A DNA stretch of 64,000 nt from CAYFFO01 sp964342485 (GCA_964342485.1 CAYFFO010000002.1:1-64000), one strand, 5' to 3'. Positions 55,106 to 64,000 are shown, numbered from the stretch's first letter. Notes: generated from the letters alone by a model not told the origin. Translations and numbers: made by a program.

Positions 55106-57220
55106 CTATCTGTAAGCTTCATTTTCAAGATTAAACGGAATCTCCTTAGACACATATATAATCACATCTTCACTACCAATAGGTTGAGAAAGTTTTCTAT
55201 GTATAAAGTAGTCATAAAAAGTACGCCAAGTATCACCACTAAAGGTACCACTGACCAATTTTCCAAAGGTGAGACCCCTATAAGTTTCAGGGAACCACCA
55301 TCTATGAGGGATTACAATACCTGATTTGTAACTTTCTTCCATAATGCTTTCTTCCGCCGGGCGATTGTCGATATGAAGCAATAAAACTTTAGATGAAGAG
55401 CCTTTTGATAACATCGGAGAGTGGTCAATATATCCTACATCAGTTCGATCTCGTAGATACCATGCCCATGGCCAGCTAAACCCACCTGTTTGATCAATAG
55501 TAATCACATTGGGCAAATCTGACTTTTCGATATTTCTAGAAATCTCCTTATAAGTATCCCGTAAACTAGGAGATGTTTGTGTATATACGATCATTTCTAC
55601 AGGCACATCTCCATTCTGATAAACTGCTCGCCATCCAGTCCATGTAGTCAATACCAACAAGCTAAACCAAATTGTTAAACATGTGAATAAACTGAAACTT
55701 TTAAATCCTCGTTTTATAAGGTTTTTGTCCCAATCAATTTTTTCTGTAATATCCCCAACAAACTTGCCTGACAATACAATAAGAGGTAACGTCAAATTAA
55801 CCAACAGCCAGGGCATCTTTTCTGTTATATATGAGTAAAGGATAAAAGTTGTTACAGCCCAAAAAATAAGAAACAATCCAAGTTTATCTTTTCGTTTCCA
55901 ATAATAAACTCCACCTAATATAGAAAACATAAGTGGCAAGAACTCATATACCAAAATAATTAATACATAGTAGTAGATTGGCTGATTCCCTCTAGCTACA
56001 TCTTGCTGAACCAACCAATATCCAAGTGACTGCCATACCCCAGACCCTACTCCACCCAAGTTTGTGAAAAAAGTGGTATACGCAAAAAGAAAAATAAAAT
56101 AGAAAAGAAATGCACATCGATACCATATACCCCAACTATTCCATAACCTATATACCCATCCAAGTATTGGAGCAATCCAGTATAAATATGGGTGCGTAGT
56201 TAGAGTTTTGGTTACTTTATTAGTACCTATTATACCTAGAGATCGTTGCCACCTAGATCCCAGAAACCCGGAGATAAATATTAGGATAGCAACTGTCATA
56301 GTTGCAATCACAAGCCCCCCACCTGAAGGAGCACCAACACGTAGACTACCTACAGGGGCTGTTAACACTAAATTGGTCCAAGGAAACACAGGGGTATCTT
56401 GGAAAACACTGACCAGAGCAGAGCCTAACGGCAAAGATAAAGTGAATAGGATGATGAAAAAACTGGCTTCTCTAGATATTTTCGTCGAAGTAAATACATT
56501 ATTGAGGGCCAAACAAGATTCTTTTATGATCACTTGAATTGCAGTTACGGTTCTTGTATTTCCAATAATTATTGATTTAGTAAAGGTTGGAAAATTCCGT
56601 AACACTATGACCAGAAATAAATATCCTCCTAAAATAGTTGTGACTATATAGGCACTTTCTTTAGTAACAAATGCAAGAGAAAGGAAAACAGATCCCAAAT
56701 ATAAGTATCTCATTTTGCCTTCATGCAAAAATCTCCACATTACAATCACTAAACTAAATGCCCATACCGCCATAAGAATATCGTTACGAGCAAAGCGGCT
56801 GAAATAAAACATAGCTGGGGACGCTGCCAGCATTGTTGCTGTAACCATCGAACCATTGCGTCCTAAATAATCCCTAAGGAACAAAGGCATCAAAACCAAT
56901 AAGGTACCAGCTAGAGCGTACAATAACCGCGCTGTAAACTCATTATCTCCAAAAAGTACAAATATGCCAGCAGTCATTTCCATTTGTAATGGGCCATGCA
57001 TCATAGGGTCGTGTCTATATCCTTGGCCAGTAGCAAGTAAATAAGAATACAAAGCATGCAAACTTTCATCATGATGCATTGCTCTATGACCCAAGTCCCA
57101 AAGACGTGATAAGAGGGTCCCTAATATTAGCGCCACATAAAAACCAATTTCCAGACTAACTTTACTGAAAATATTTCTCAAAAACATTGGTGTCGAATGG
57201 CTAATTTTTGATACTGCCAC
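55106..57220 (-). CDS. Agl23/TIGR03663-type GT39-like membrane glycosyltransferase
   Basis: A 704-aa polytopic protein. The first extracytoplasmic loop has the catalytic-type acidic motif in LWDLGHRAMHHDESLHALYS (H-D-E-S), then RHDPMMHGPLQMEMTAGIFV and FYFSRFARNDILMAVWAF, a combination specific to the TIGR03663 family linked to archaeal Agl23. About 12 membrane segments are followed by a soluble C-terminal domain. Such GT-C enzymes use polyprenyl-phosphate sugars outside the membrane. Its neighbour is the DUF2298 protein, which is usually found beside it in Chloroflexota and Archaea. Confidence 0.85.
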   Translation of the reverse strand: MAVSKISHSTPMFLRNIFSKVSLEIGFYVALILGTLLSRLWDLGHRAMHHDESLHALYSYLLATGQGYRHDPMMHGPLQMEMTAGIFVLFGDNEFTARLLYALAGTLLVLMPLFLRDYLGRNGSMVTATMLAASPAMFYFSRFARNDILMAVWAFSLVIVMWRFLHEGKMRYLYLGSVFLSLAFVTKESAYIVTTILGGYLFLVIVLRNFPTFTKSIIIGNTRTVTAIQVIIKESCLALNNVFTSTKISREASFFIILFTLSLPLGSALVSVFQDTPVFPWTNLVLTAPVGSLRVGAPSGGGLVIATMTVAILIFISGFLGSRWQRSLGIIGTNKVTKTLTTHPYLYWIAPILGWVYRLWNSWGIWYRCAFLFYFIFLFAYTTFFTNLGGVGSGVWQSLGYWLVQQDVARGNQPIYYYVLIILVYEFLPLMFSILGGVYYWKRKDKLGLFLIFWAVTTFILYSYITEKMPWLLVNLTLPLIVLSGKFVGDITEKIDWDKNLIKRGFKSFSLFTCLTIWFSLLVLTTWTGWRAVYQNGDVPVEMIVYTQTSPSLRDTYKEISRNIEKSDLPNVITIDQTGGFSWPWAWYLRDRTDVGYIDHSPMLSKGSSSKVLLLHIDNRPAEESIMEESYKSGIVIPHRWWFPETYRGLTFGKLVSGTFSGDTWRTFYDYFIHRKLSQPIGSEDVIIYVSKEIPFNLENEAYR

Positions 57221-57249
57221 TCTAGATTTCTCTACTTAAGGAACAAATA

Positions 57250-59631
57250 CTATTTTGTATCAAGATTGATCCTTCTAGTCTTAAAAATCATTGTGTCTCC
57301 TTCATCGAAAACAATGTCCATAAATTCGCTAAATTTTTCCCTCCCGCTTACGCCATATACTTTACGTTCCCGGAGCCCATAATAGACATAAGTCACACTG
57401 TGTTTGGCTAGCAGGCTTTTCGCCTTTTCGACATTCGTTGTACTGTAAATATCTACAACATCATTTTGTCTTTCTATTAAATTATCGCTTGCTCCCCTCC
57501 ATTGAACTTCATGTCCAACCCAGCCTAATACTGTAGGTACGCCAGTACTTGAAGATATTTTCCCAAAATCTGTGTAGTCAGCTCCAATGGCTTCAACCAA
57601 AGCTGAATTTATGCCCGAATCTTGTTTGATAAATTCGATCGCCCTATATTCATCCAAGCGGTTTAAATCTTTAAGATAAGCAAGACCATCTAAAGTAAGA
57701 GGTTGTCGAAAACCCTCTATCCTAGTCGCTATAGCCGAAATAGGATAATACAAAGATATCAAGAAAAGACAGCAAAAACATACAAACCAAACTCTATACC
57801 AACTAAGGATTCGCAAATTTTTAGTACAGAGATACTGATATACAGCGTAACCCACACAAATGCAAAGAAGTACCCATGCCTGGTAGTGAAGCTTGAACAC
57901 GGTATTCATCCTAGACCAAGCACCCTCAAATCCATCGTCTACGTAAAAAAGTTCCGGCCCCATAATCAGCATTATCCCCAAGCCAGTCAAGATAAGTGCA
58001 AATATTTGACCTTGCTTTCTACAATCTTTTTTACATAGACTTAGTGCACTGTAAATAGTAATAGTTATTGTCATAGCAAACAAAAATATCCAACTAAATC
58101 TGCCAATAACACTTCCGCTGCCAACATTAAATAAAATCGCTATGATCCATACAAGCAACGGTAAAAATCCTACAAGTAGGGATATAAACATAAACTTTCT
58201 CCATCGATAATCCACAGTGGTCCGCCAGAAAACGGTAAATATCATGGGAGAAACAGCTACTATTTGGATACCCCACACTAGCATGAAATGCACTGCCCGG
58301 GTGGTATGCTCTTCTACCAATCCAATACCTGAAACTTGGCTAGTGAATGAAAACAAATAGGGCAAGATTAATATGAAAGAACCAATAATAACTGGCAGGC
58401 CGAATTTCACTAAGTGCATGAAAAATGTTTCAAGATTATTATCGCTTAAGTACCATTTCACAACTGCAACTGCAATCACAAACGCAATAAACACAGGAAA
58501 ATCCCACATATTAACGAATCCTAAAGTCCCTAAACACAAAGCCGTTACTAAAATTAAAGGCAACTGGTTTGTATGTGGGGAAAATTTGTACCAAACTTTA
58601 ACTCCATTTAGCTTGGTATTTGATACCAATAATGATTTTGAAATAAAATAAGACCATAGAAGAGTTGTTAGCAGTATTATTAATGGTATTGACATTACAT
58701 GAGGATGAAGATCGCCTAAAATGAAACTGAAAAATGGGAATTCATGGATCGTGTAGTCTACTAGTACCCCTTCTTCAAAAGAACCAATCACCCTGGTTGC
58801 TCTCCACCACCACATATGCTCTTCAGGATGCCATGTCTTTGTCAATTCAGGTACGGTATTAATCATATTATCAATTCCTATCCATTGCCAAAAAGTACCG
58901 GTACCTATCCCATTTGCTCTCATGAATTCTAGAACGCCTTCTAGATTTGATCCAAAAATTAGAAAAGCAGTAGCAACGAGTCCTGAAAAATAAGCATAGC
59001 GCCTAATATCTACCTCGTTTCTAACTATGTTAAATACCAAGGAGAAGATACTACTAGCAGCTAAAGACGGAATCAAAGCCAGAGAAAGATTATATGTAAT
59101 ACTAGACTGTATACCGGATAACTTACTCAAAACTGACATCATCCAATACCCAAAATAATAATAGCTAATCGATTCTCCACGTAGCCAAGGATCTTCTGGT
59201 GGTCCAAAAAACGTTCTGATAGAAGCATTGAGAAACGCGAAATCCATTGGCTGTTCGGTGTTATTAATCGAAGGATCAACAGCTCTATAAACAATCCAAA
59301 AGATAAAGACTGTTAAGAAAATAAATTCGATAGAAATAAGCGTAGTGTATTCGAATCGAATAAATGTAAGCAGTTGTTTTCGGGAATTCCAAGCGACACA
59401 ACAACTTACACTAAACAAAATTAAAACTAGTACCCATAACATTATTTGTGTGTTTGGTACAAGGCGGGAAACCGAAAGTAACCATGCTAAATATGAAATG
59501 GACAATATTCCTAGAGTTTTGCTTACAGCAAAACCTCGGTCTTTCAACATCGGGAATAAATGGAAAGATATTGGAAATATTATCAATCCAATCAACTCGA
59601 TAATTATGAGCCATACAAGGATATCAATCAT
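57250..59631 (-). CDS. DUF2298 (Chlor_Arch_YYY) membrane protein
   Basis: A 793-aa polytopic protein with about 14-16 membrane segments. The signature includes PMDFAFLNASIRTFFGPPEDPW and the triple Tyr segment ESISYYYFGYWMMSVLSKLSG that gave the family its name, plus HEFPFFSFILGDLHPHVMS. Members occur almost only in Chloroflexota and Archaea and are believed to be GT-C-type glycosyltransferases. It is placed directly after ftsY (nine bases) and before the Agl23-type gene (29 bases), so the three form an operon-like run. Confidence 0.9.
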   Translation of the reverse strand: MIDILVWLIIIELIGLIIFPISFHLFPMLKDRGFAVSKTLGILSISYLAWLLSVSRLVPNTQIMLWVLVLILFSVSCCVAWNSRKQLLTFIRFEYTTLISIEFIFLTVFIFWIVYRAVDPSINNTEQPMDFAFLNASIRTFFGPPEDPWLRGESISYYYFGYWMMSVLSKLSGIQSSITYNLSLALIPSLAASSIFSLVFNIVRNEVDIRRYAYFSGLVATAFLIFGSNLEGVLEFMRANGIGTGTFWQWIGIDNMINTVPELTKTWHPEEHMWWWRATRVIGSFEEGVLVDYTIHEFPFFSFILGDLHPHVMSIPLIILLTTLLWSYFISKSLLVSNTKLNGVKVWYKFSPHTNQLPLILVTALCLGTLGFVNMWDFPVFIAFVIAVAVVKWYLSDNNLETFFMHLVKFGLPVIIGSFILILPYLFSFTSQVSGIGLVEEHTTRAVHFMLVWGIQIVAVSPMIFTVFWRTTVDYRWRKFMFISLLVGFLPLLVWIIAILFNVGSGSVIGRFSWIFLFAMTITITIYSALSLCKKDCRKQGQIFALILTGLGIMLIMGPELFYVDDGFEGAWSRMNTVFKLHYQAWVLLCICVGYAVYQYLCTKNLRILSWYRVWFVCFCCLFLISLYYPISAIATRIEGFRQPLTLDGLAYLKDLNRLDEYRAIEFIKQDSGINSALVEAIGADYTDFGKISSSTGVPTVLGWVGHEVQWRGASDNLIERQNDVVDIYSTTNVEKAKSLLAKHSVTYVYYGLRERKVYGVSGREKFSEFMDIVFDEGDTMIFKTRRINLDTK

Positions 59632-59640
59632 GAACTTTGT

Positions 59641-60570
59641 CTAAATATTGTCAAAAAGAGAATTTACGAATTCCTGAGGGCTGAATGTAGCAATATCTTC
59701 TAGAGTTTCACCAGTACCAACATATAATACTGGTAGCTTAAGATCTTGGTAAATCGCGATAATAATACCGCCTTTTGAACTCCCGTCCAATTTCGACAAA
59801 AAAACACCATCACAATCAAGGGATTCTGAAAAAGTTCTGGCTTGAATCAAACCATTCTGACCAGTAGTCGCATCTAAAGTAAGAATCACTTTCGTGACTG
59901 TTCTTTCTCCTGCTTTATTTATTACTCGCCGAATCTTCTTTAACTCTTCCATCAAATTCGTCTTAGAATGTAATCTGCCAGCTGTGTCAATTATTGCCAC
60001 ATCTGCTTTACGATTCCTTGCTGCCTGAACAACATCGAAGGCTACAGCGCTAGGATCTGATCCTGACTGATGATGTATAACATCTGTTTTTAAGCGTTCC
60101 CCCCAAACCTTTAATTGTTCTACTCCTGCAGCTCTAAAAGTGTCCGATGCCCCTAGAATTACATTCTTACCATCATGCTTATATAAACTCGCTAGCTTGG
60201 CAATACTGGTGGTTTTCCCTACACCGTTAATACCGATAACAAGGAGGACTAATAAATCGTCGTTATCAAAACTAACTTGTGATTCAAAGCTTACAATTGA
60301 CAAAATTTCTTCTCTAAGCAAATCAAGAACCTGTTTAGATTCAGTTGCATTTTTTTCTAAAACACGATCCTTCAAGCGGTCAATCAGCACATTTGTCGGG
60401 CGTATTCCTACATCAGCAGTTATCAATAATTCTTCCAAATTATCCCAAATATCATCATCTATACGATCACGATGAAAAATATCTCCAATAAGATTTAACC
60501 AGGTCCTACGCGTTTTATCTAATGCTTTGAACGTCTTTTGATTATTGTTTTTTCCAAGTAGCTTGAACAT
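59641..60570 (-). CDS. ftsY: Signal recognition particle receptor FtsY
   Basis: 309 aa. The short N domain (about 15-100) has no long acidic A domain, as in many Gram-positives and Chloroflexota. The SRP GTPase domain has P-loop GINGVGKTT (113-121), GASDTFRAAGVEQL, IIDTAGRLHSKTNL (G3) and FLSKLDGSSKGG (the K-x-D-G of G4). It docks SRP-ribosome complexes to the membrane translocon. First gene of the glycosylation run, and divergent from thiL. Confidence 0.96.
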   Translation of the reverse strand: MFKLLGKNNNQKTFKALDKTRRTWLNLIGDIFHRDRIDDDIWDNLEELLITADVGIRPTNVLIDRLKDRVLEKNATESKQVLDLLREEILSIVSFESQVSFDNDDLLVLLVIGINGVGKTTSIAKLASLYKHDGKNVILGASDTFRAAGVEQLKVWGERLKTDVIHHQSGSDPSAVAFDVVQAARNRKADVAIIDTAGRLHSKTNLMEELKKIRRVINKAGERTVTKVILTLDATTGQNGLIQARTFSESLDCDGVFLSKLDGSSKGGIIIAIYQDLKLPVLYVGTGETLEDIATFSPQEFVNSLFDNI

Positions 60571-60606
60571 CTACAAAACACCCTTCTTATTCATCATTGA
60601 GTATCT

Positions 60607-60646
60607 TTATTACTAATTAGTATCTCATAAGCCTAATTAGTAATAA
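60607..60646. promoter_or_regulatory. Double palindrome in the ftsY-thiL divergent region
   Basis: A perfect 14-bp inverted repeat (60607-60620 and 60633-60646, loop of 12). Each arm contains the palindrome CTAATTAG, at 60613 and 60633, exactly 20 bases apart, about two helical turns. This looks more like tandem operator half-sites than a terminator, although TTTT follows on the plus strand. The regulator is unknown. Confidence 0.4.
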
Positions 60647-60729
60647 TTTTACCCCAATTAAGGTGTCTATAAGCCCAATAGCAACTCTAACATTGAGACG
60701 AATTCAATAAGCACTTATAATTTGTCCAA

Positions 60730-61758
60730 ATGGATTTGTCAGACATAGGTGAATTTAAACTAATCGAAATCTTGGCGGATAAGATTTCGTCTGCCAGAAA
60801 AAACACTAAGTCCGCTCTGAATAAACCAGACGATTCCTTCCTTTTAACCATTGGAGATGATGCGGCGGCATGGAATACTCTGGAAGAAACCAACGTAATC
60901 ACAACCGATGCTATGGTGGAAGGGACTCATTTCGATCTTTCAAAAACTTCGTGGAAAGATCTGGGATGGAAATCTTTAGCCGTAAACCTAAGTGATATTG
61001 CTGCCATGGGATGTATTCCAAAACTTTCTACTGTGTCGCTCGGACTGCAACCATCAACACCTGTGAAAGGGATTACCCAATTATATGAAGGAATGTTGGA
61101 AATTTGTAACTTATATGGTGGATCTATTGTTGGAGGAGATATAGTTAAATCTCCCAACCTTTTTATTTCTATCACGATGTTGGGTTATAGCACCAACCTA
61201 GACCAGGACGTATTAAATCGGTCATCTGCACAAATTAGTGACTACATCGGAGTCACAGGCTCGCTAGGGAATTCCGCTGGAGGATTAAGATTACTTATCG
61301 CAAACAAACCTAATGATCCAATAACAAAAAACCATCTGAAACCCCAACCGAGAGTGAAAGAAGGCTTAAAGATACGACAACTAGGAATTAAAACTGCTAT
61401 CGATATTAGTGATGGCCTGGTCTCCGATATTGGTAAAATATGTGTAGCAAGTGGAGTAAAAGCAATTATAGATGCTTCAAGAATTCCTGTGTCGTTAGAA
61501 TTAAAAACACTATTCCCGAAAGATTATCTATCTCTCGCATTATCTGGAGGAGAAGATTACGAACTACTGTTTACCGGGACAGAAGAACAGCTGTCCCGAT
61601 TAGAATCTGAATTAGATACTTCCATTACTGTAATTGGACACATAGAGAAAGGAGAGGGGGTGGAACTTATCAACACATACCGAAACCCAATAAAATTGCA
61701 AACTCAGGGTTGGGATCACTTTACCTATACAAAGGGATTTGTGCCAGATATTAGGTAA
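60730..61758 (+). CDS. thiL: Thiamine-monophosphate kinase
   Basis: 342 aa, a PurM-like fold enzyme that phosphorylates TMP to TPP. Visible are the metal and nucleotide motifs TIGDDAAAWN, ITTDAMVEGTHFDLS, GWKSLAVNLSDIAAMGCIPK, GGSIVGGDIVKS, AIDISDGLVSDIGKIC and LSGGEDYELLFTG. The start ATG has no clear Shine-Dalgarno but sits at the family start (GEFKLIEILAD). No thiC, thiE or thiD is nearby, so the substrate TMP comes from elsewhere. It lies divergent to ftsY across the double palindrome. Confidence 0.96.
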   Translation: MDLSDIGEFKLIEILADKISSARKNTKSALNKPDDSFLLTIGDDAAAWNTLEETNVITTDAMVEGTHFDLSKTSWKDLGWKSLAVNLSDIAAMGCIPKLSTVSLGLQPSTPVKGITQLYEGMLEICNLYGGSIVGGDIVKSPNLFISITMLGYSTNLDQDVLNRSSAQISDYIGVTGSLGNSAGGLRLLIANKPNDPITKNHLKPQPRVKEGLKIRQLGIKTAIDISDGLVSDIGKICVASGVKAIIDASRIPVSLELKTLFPKDYLSLALSGGEDYELLFTGTEEQLSRLESELDTSITVIGHIEKGEGVELINTYRNPIKLQTQGWDHFTYTKGFVPDIR

Positions 61759-61821
61759 AAACATCGAAACCAAAAATTTCATGAATTAGTGACAAATACA
61801 AAATCTTATGTATACCCATAA

Positions 61822-62124
61822 ATGAAAATGGACCAAATAAAAATAAAAATAGATACAATAGGTAGTGCCAGACCTAGCGAGATAATTGCCGACTTGCGCT
61901 CCGTCTCTGAAACTCTATATTTTCCTATGCAGATGGTAGGATTCTGGGACAAATTAAACAATAATCACTTATGCCCATCCGAACAACAACTTAAAAAATG
62001 CACCCACATCGATTCAAAAAAAGAGATAAGTTTAATTAATTATCAAAAATCATTGAGTCGAGAAAGAAGAGCTAGTCTTCAAATCACCTTTTCTCACGCA
62101 AGTATCATAATTTATCTAGCTTAA
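61822..62124 (+). CDS. Small ORF of unknown function, uncertain
   Basis: 100 codons, ATG start, no ribosome-binding site. The first half has alternating charged and hydrophobic residues (MDQIKIKIDTIG, PSEIIADLRSVSETL) that look protein-like, while the end is less so. It lies between thiL and recA on the same strand. I do not recognise a family, and the frame could be spurious. Confidence 0.3.
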   Translation: MKMDQIKIKIDTIGSARPSEIIADLRSVSETLYFPMQMVGFWDKLNNNHLCPSEQQLKKCTHIDSKKEISLINYQKSLSRERRASLQITFSHASIIIYLA

Positions 62125-62221
62125 TATAACCTAGCTCTTACTTTGTTCTCTTTTATTAACACAAATTATCCGAATAAAAATATTTATACTTGCATTTGCA
62201 ATAACATCTCGATTTGACTCG

Positions 62222-62250
62222 TTGTGAGGACGTTGCCTAAATGCTATAAT
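62222..62250 (+). promoter_or_regulatory. Promoter of recA
   Basis: TTGTGA (62222-62227), a 17-base spacer and a perfect TATAAT (62245-62250), 66 bases before the ATG. No recognisable SOS/LexA box overlaps it. Confidence 0.55.
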
Positions 62251-62315
62251 GCGCTACCTACCACAAGTATAAACTGAAGTAAAATTAACAAAGGTTCACA
62301 AATCAATAATCGCGT

Positions 62316-63308
62316 ATGACAACAGAAAAAAGTAAAGCTCTCGACCTGGCTTTAGGCCAAATTGACCGACAATTCGGAAGTGGGTCAGTTGTACGCCTGG
62401 GTGAATCCCGTACTCAGGATAAAATCCCAGCAATATCTACTGGCTCAATATCTCTTGATATAGCTTTAGGCGTAGGTGGCATTCCACGAGGTCGTGTTAT
62501 TGAAGTTTTTGGACCAGAATCCACTGGAAAATCTACCCTGTCATACCATGTGATGGCAGAAGCACAGCGATCAGAAGGAGAAGTAGCCTACATCGATGCT
62601 GAACATGCATTAGATCCTGGATATGCTTCAAGGTGTGGAGTCGATATAGAACACCTACTCGTTTCCCAACCAGATTCTGCAGAGCAAGGACTAGAGATTT
62701 GCGAATATCTTGTTCGTAGTGGTGCTCTAGACATCGTGGTTGTAGACAGCGTTGCCGCCTTGGTACCAAAATCCGAATTGGAAGGTGATATGGGAGACTC
62801 CCACGTCGGCCTTCAAGCAAGATTAATGTCCCAAGCATTACGAAAATTAACTTCAGCTATTAGTCGGTCAAATACTTCAGTGATGTTTATTAATCAAATT
62901 AGAGAGAAAGTAGGTGTTATTTGGGGTAGCCCAGAAACAACGCCTGGAGGACGAGCTTTAAAATTCTATAGTTCTGTCAGAATAGACCTCCGTAGGATAG
63001 AATCGATAAAACAAAACAACGAAGTTGTTGGAGCACGTATGCGAGCACGAATCGTTAAAAACAAGGTGGCTGCCCCTTTCAAAGTCGCAGAATTCGACAT
63101 GATGTTTAATGAGGGTATCAGTAAAGAAGGGGATCTAGTTGACCTAGGAACTGAAGCTGCTGCAATTAAGAAAAGTGGGTCATTCTATTCTTTTGGAGAC
63201 ATTAGACTTGGACAGGGACGGGAAAATGCTAAAAGATTTCTTAAAGAAAATAATGAGATCGCGGAACAAATAGAAGATTTGATCAGGAACAACTCTGAAA
63301 CTGTATAA
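62316..63308 (+). CDS. recA: Recombinase RecA
   Basis: 330 aa. N-terminal helix and linker LDLALGQIDRQFGSGSVVRLG, Walker A GPESTGKST (66-74), IDAEHALDP, Walker B region IVVVDSVAALVPKSELEG, loop L1 GDMGDSHVGLQARLMSQALR, MFINQIREKVGVIWGSPET and loop L2 TTPGGRALKFYSSVR. It forms the ATP-dependent filament on ssDNA for recombination and SOS induction. The C-terminal domain is short (330 against 353 in E. coli), lacking most of the acidic tail. A strong hairpin terminator follows. Confidence 0.97.
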   Translation: MTTEKSKALDLALGQIDRQFGSGSVVRLGESRTQDKIPAISTGSISLDIALGVGGIPRGRVIEVFGPESTGKSTLSYHVMAEAQRSEGEVAYIDAEHALDPGYASRCGVDIEHLLVSQPDSAEQGLEICEYLVRSGALDIVVVDSVAALVPKSELEGDMGDSHVGLQARLMSQALRKLTSAISRSNTSVMFINQIREKVGVIWGSPETTPGGRALKFYSSVRIDLRRIESIKQNNEVVGARMRARIVKNKVAAPFKVAEFDMMFNEGISKEGDLVDLGTEAAAIKKSGSFYSFGDIRLGQGRENAKRFLKENNEIAEQIEDLIRNNSETV

Positions 63309-63387
63309 CCTAGATATTACTTCAAATTATAACCTCTTACTCAAAACACCACTGTGCTGAACCAATGCCTGACAATATCCTGTATAT

Positions 63388-63422
63388 AAAAGCGATTTAC
63401 ATAAGTTATGTAAATCGCTTTT
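63388..63422 (+). terminator. Strong hairpin terminator after recA
   Basis: A perfect 17-bp inverted repeat, 63388-63404 and 63406-63422, with an arm of AAAAGCGATTTACATAA. The A-tract on one side and T-tract on the other make it function on either strand. It separates recA from the CNNM gene. Confidence 0.75.
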
Positions 63423-63452
63423 ACTTAATAAATTCAGAAGGGTTCTGATGTA

Positions 63453-64000
63453 ATGGTTTCAATCGAAGATATTGTTATATCGATCCTGCTTATTATAATG
63501 TCAGCATTCTTCTCTAGTGCTGAGTCTGCTTTTCTTGCAATTCAAAATACTTCGAAACTACGACATTTGGTTCAAAACAAGAACCGTGAAGCAATCAGAG
63601 TTGATATGATGCTCAAAGAACCTGGACGATTGCTATCTACTATTTTACTAGGCAATAATTTAGTAAACATAGCCTTCGCAGCTTTAATAACAGCGATAAC
63701 TCTTGCCTTCCTTGGTGAATCTCTCGGTGTAGCCGTATCCACAATAATAGCAACTGGGATATTACTAGTCTTAGGAGAAATAATCCCCAAAACTATTGCA
63801 GTCAATTACCCAAATCAAGTTGCTTTCTTATTGGCTAGGCCTCTTAAATTCTTTGAATTGATACTTCTACCCATTGTTCTGATTCTTCAGTGGATCAGTA
63901 AAATAGCAACACTGGGCAAGAAACCTTCTACAGAATCAATTACTGAAGCTGAATTACTAACACTTATCGATATAGGTGAGGCTGAAGGTGAATTTCCATC
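63453..64000 (+). CDS. CNNM/CorC-family (DUF21) transporter, partial
   Basis: The first 182 codons of a membrane protein that leaves the window. Begins MVSIEDIVISILLIIMSAFF, then SSAESAFLAIQNTSKLRHL, LSTILLGNNLVNIAFAALIT and LVLGEIIPKTIAVNYP. The pattern of S-x-x-E-x-A-x-x-x and G-N-x-x-V-N is the DUF21 (CNNM) domain, a Mg2+/cation transporter. CBS and CorC-C domains would follow beyond the end. The ATG at 63448 is followed directly by a stop, so the ATG at 63453 is used. Confidence 0.88.
   Translation, partial: MVSIEDIVISILLIIMSAFFSSAESAFLAIQNTSKLRHLVQNKNREAIRVDMMLKEPGRLLSTILLGNNLVNIAFAALITAITLAFLGESLGVAVSTIIATGILLVLGEIIPKTIAVNYPNQVAFLLARPLKFFELILLPIVLILQWISKIATLGKKPSTESITEAELLTLIDIGEAEGEFP

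Noticed and set aside
60607..60646. Terminator reading of the 14-bp inverted repeat
   Set aside because: The arms are almost purely A/T, the loop is 12 bases, and the region separates divergent genes, so no transcript would need to end there.
62222..62315. SOS/LexA operator upstream of recA
   Set aside because: I searched the leader for inverted repeats of known Gram-positive (GAAC-N4-GTTC-like) or proteobacterial (CTGT-N8-ACAG) type and found none.
1..64000. CRISPR array, prophage, insertion sequence or defence island
   Set aside because: No regularly spaced repeats, transposase, integrase catalytic domain, or restriction, Cas or toxin-antitoxin genes were found. The only integrase-like segment is the N-terminal domain of the GreA fusion.

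Overview
The window is a chromosomal stretch of an AT-rich bacterium, probably a Chloroflexota member and most likely a marine Dehalococcoidia/SAR202-type lineage. The taxonomic call is inference. It rests on an adjacent DUF2298 (YYY) protein and Agl23-type GT39 protein, a combination known mainly from Chloroflexota and Archaea. A PspA-PspAA pair, a complex-I-like NuoEFG block and scattered catabolic genes (sulfatase, D-aminoacylase, CehA-like hydrolase, flavin reductase, GlcD/GlcF-type oxidase) fit it. There is no rRNA, phage, IS element or CRISPR array. Three runs of exactly 100 N (6104-6203, 8548-8647, 42417-42516) are scaffolding gaps and interrupt gatA and an MDR dehydrogenase, a kelch lipoprotein, and a DUF1445 gene.

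Layout. 1-5.3 kb: partial VOC protein, a compact candidate small RNA with its own promoter and terminator, a TSUP exporter, flavin reductase, N-acyl-D-amino-acid deacylase and an FAD-dependent oxidoreductase. 5.3-11.3 kb: MDR dehydrogenase, gatC-gatA, and two kelch-repeat lipoproteins, the second with 14 repeats. 11.3-14.5 kb: pth, then rdgB-moaA-(rnhA::moaC), in which RNase HI and MoaC are one polypeptide. 14.7-19.6 kb: transketolase, a lipoprotein with an HEFVH motif, and a phage-shock-like operon (58-aa membrane protein, PspA, PspAA). 19.7-22.8 kb: fmdB and hisH-hisA-hisF-hisIE. 22.9-31.9 kb: sulfatase, nadE, aminotransferase, ispH, a ComB-like phosphatase, VanZ-like protein, tRNA-Ala(CGC), a leader with operator and terminator, and a DEAD-box helicase.

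31.9-47.4 kb (minus strand): GlcD/GlcF-type fusion oxidase, CPA2 antiporter, a GreA with an N-terminal integrase-like domain, polA lacking proofreading motifs, a CehA-like hydrolase, a split D-glutamate cyclase pair (DUF4392 + DUF1445), mutS, a ferredoxin-NADP reductase-like flavoprotein and a zinc-ribbon membrane protein. 47.4-60.6 kb (minus): a long run ftsY, DUF2298, Agl23-type GT39, LPG-synthase-like flippase, FAD oxidoreductase, nuoE, nuoF, nuoG/fdhA-like. 60.7-64 kb (plus): thiL, an unknown small ORF, recA and a partial CNNM transporter.

Most genes are housekeeping or central metabolism. The observations most worth following are two unusual domain fusions (RNase HI::MoaC and SAM-like::GreA), the orphan structured RNA near 264-411, the split D-glutamate cyclase near other D-amino-acid metabolism, the NuoG/FdhA-like subunit without a molybdenum-ligating Cys/Sec, and inverted repeats at promoters. 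I see no clear defence or mobile system.
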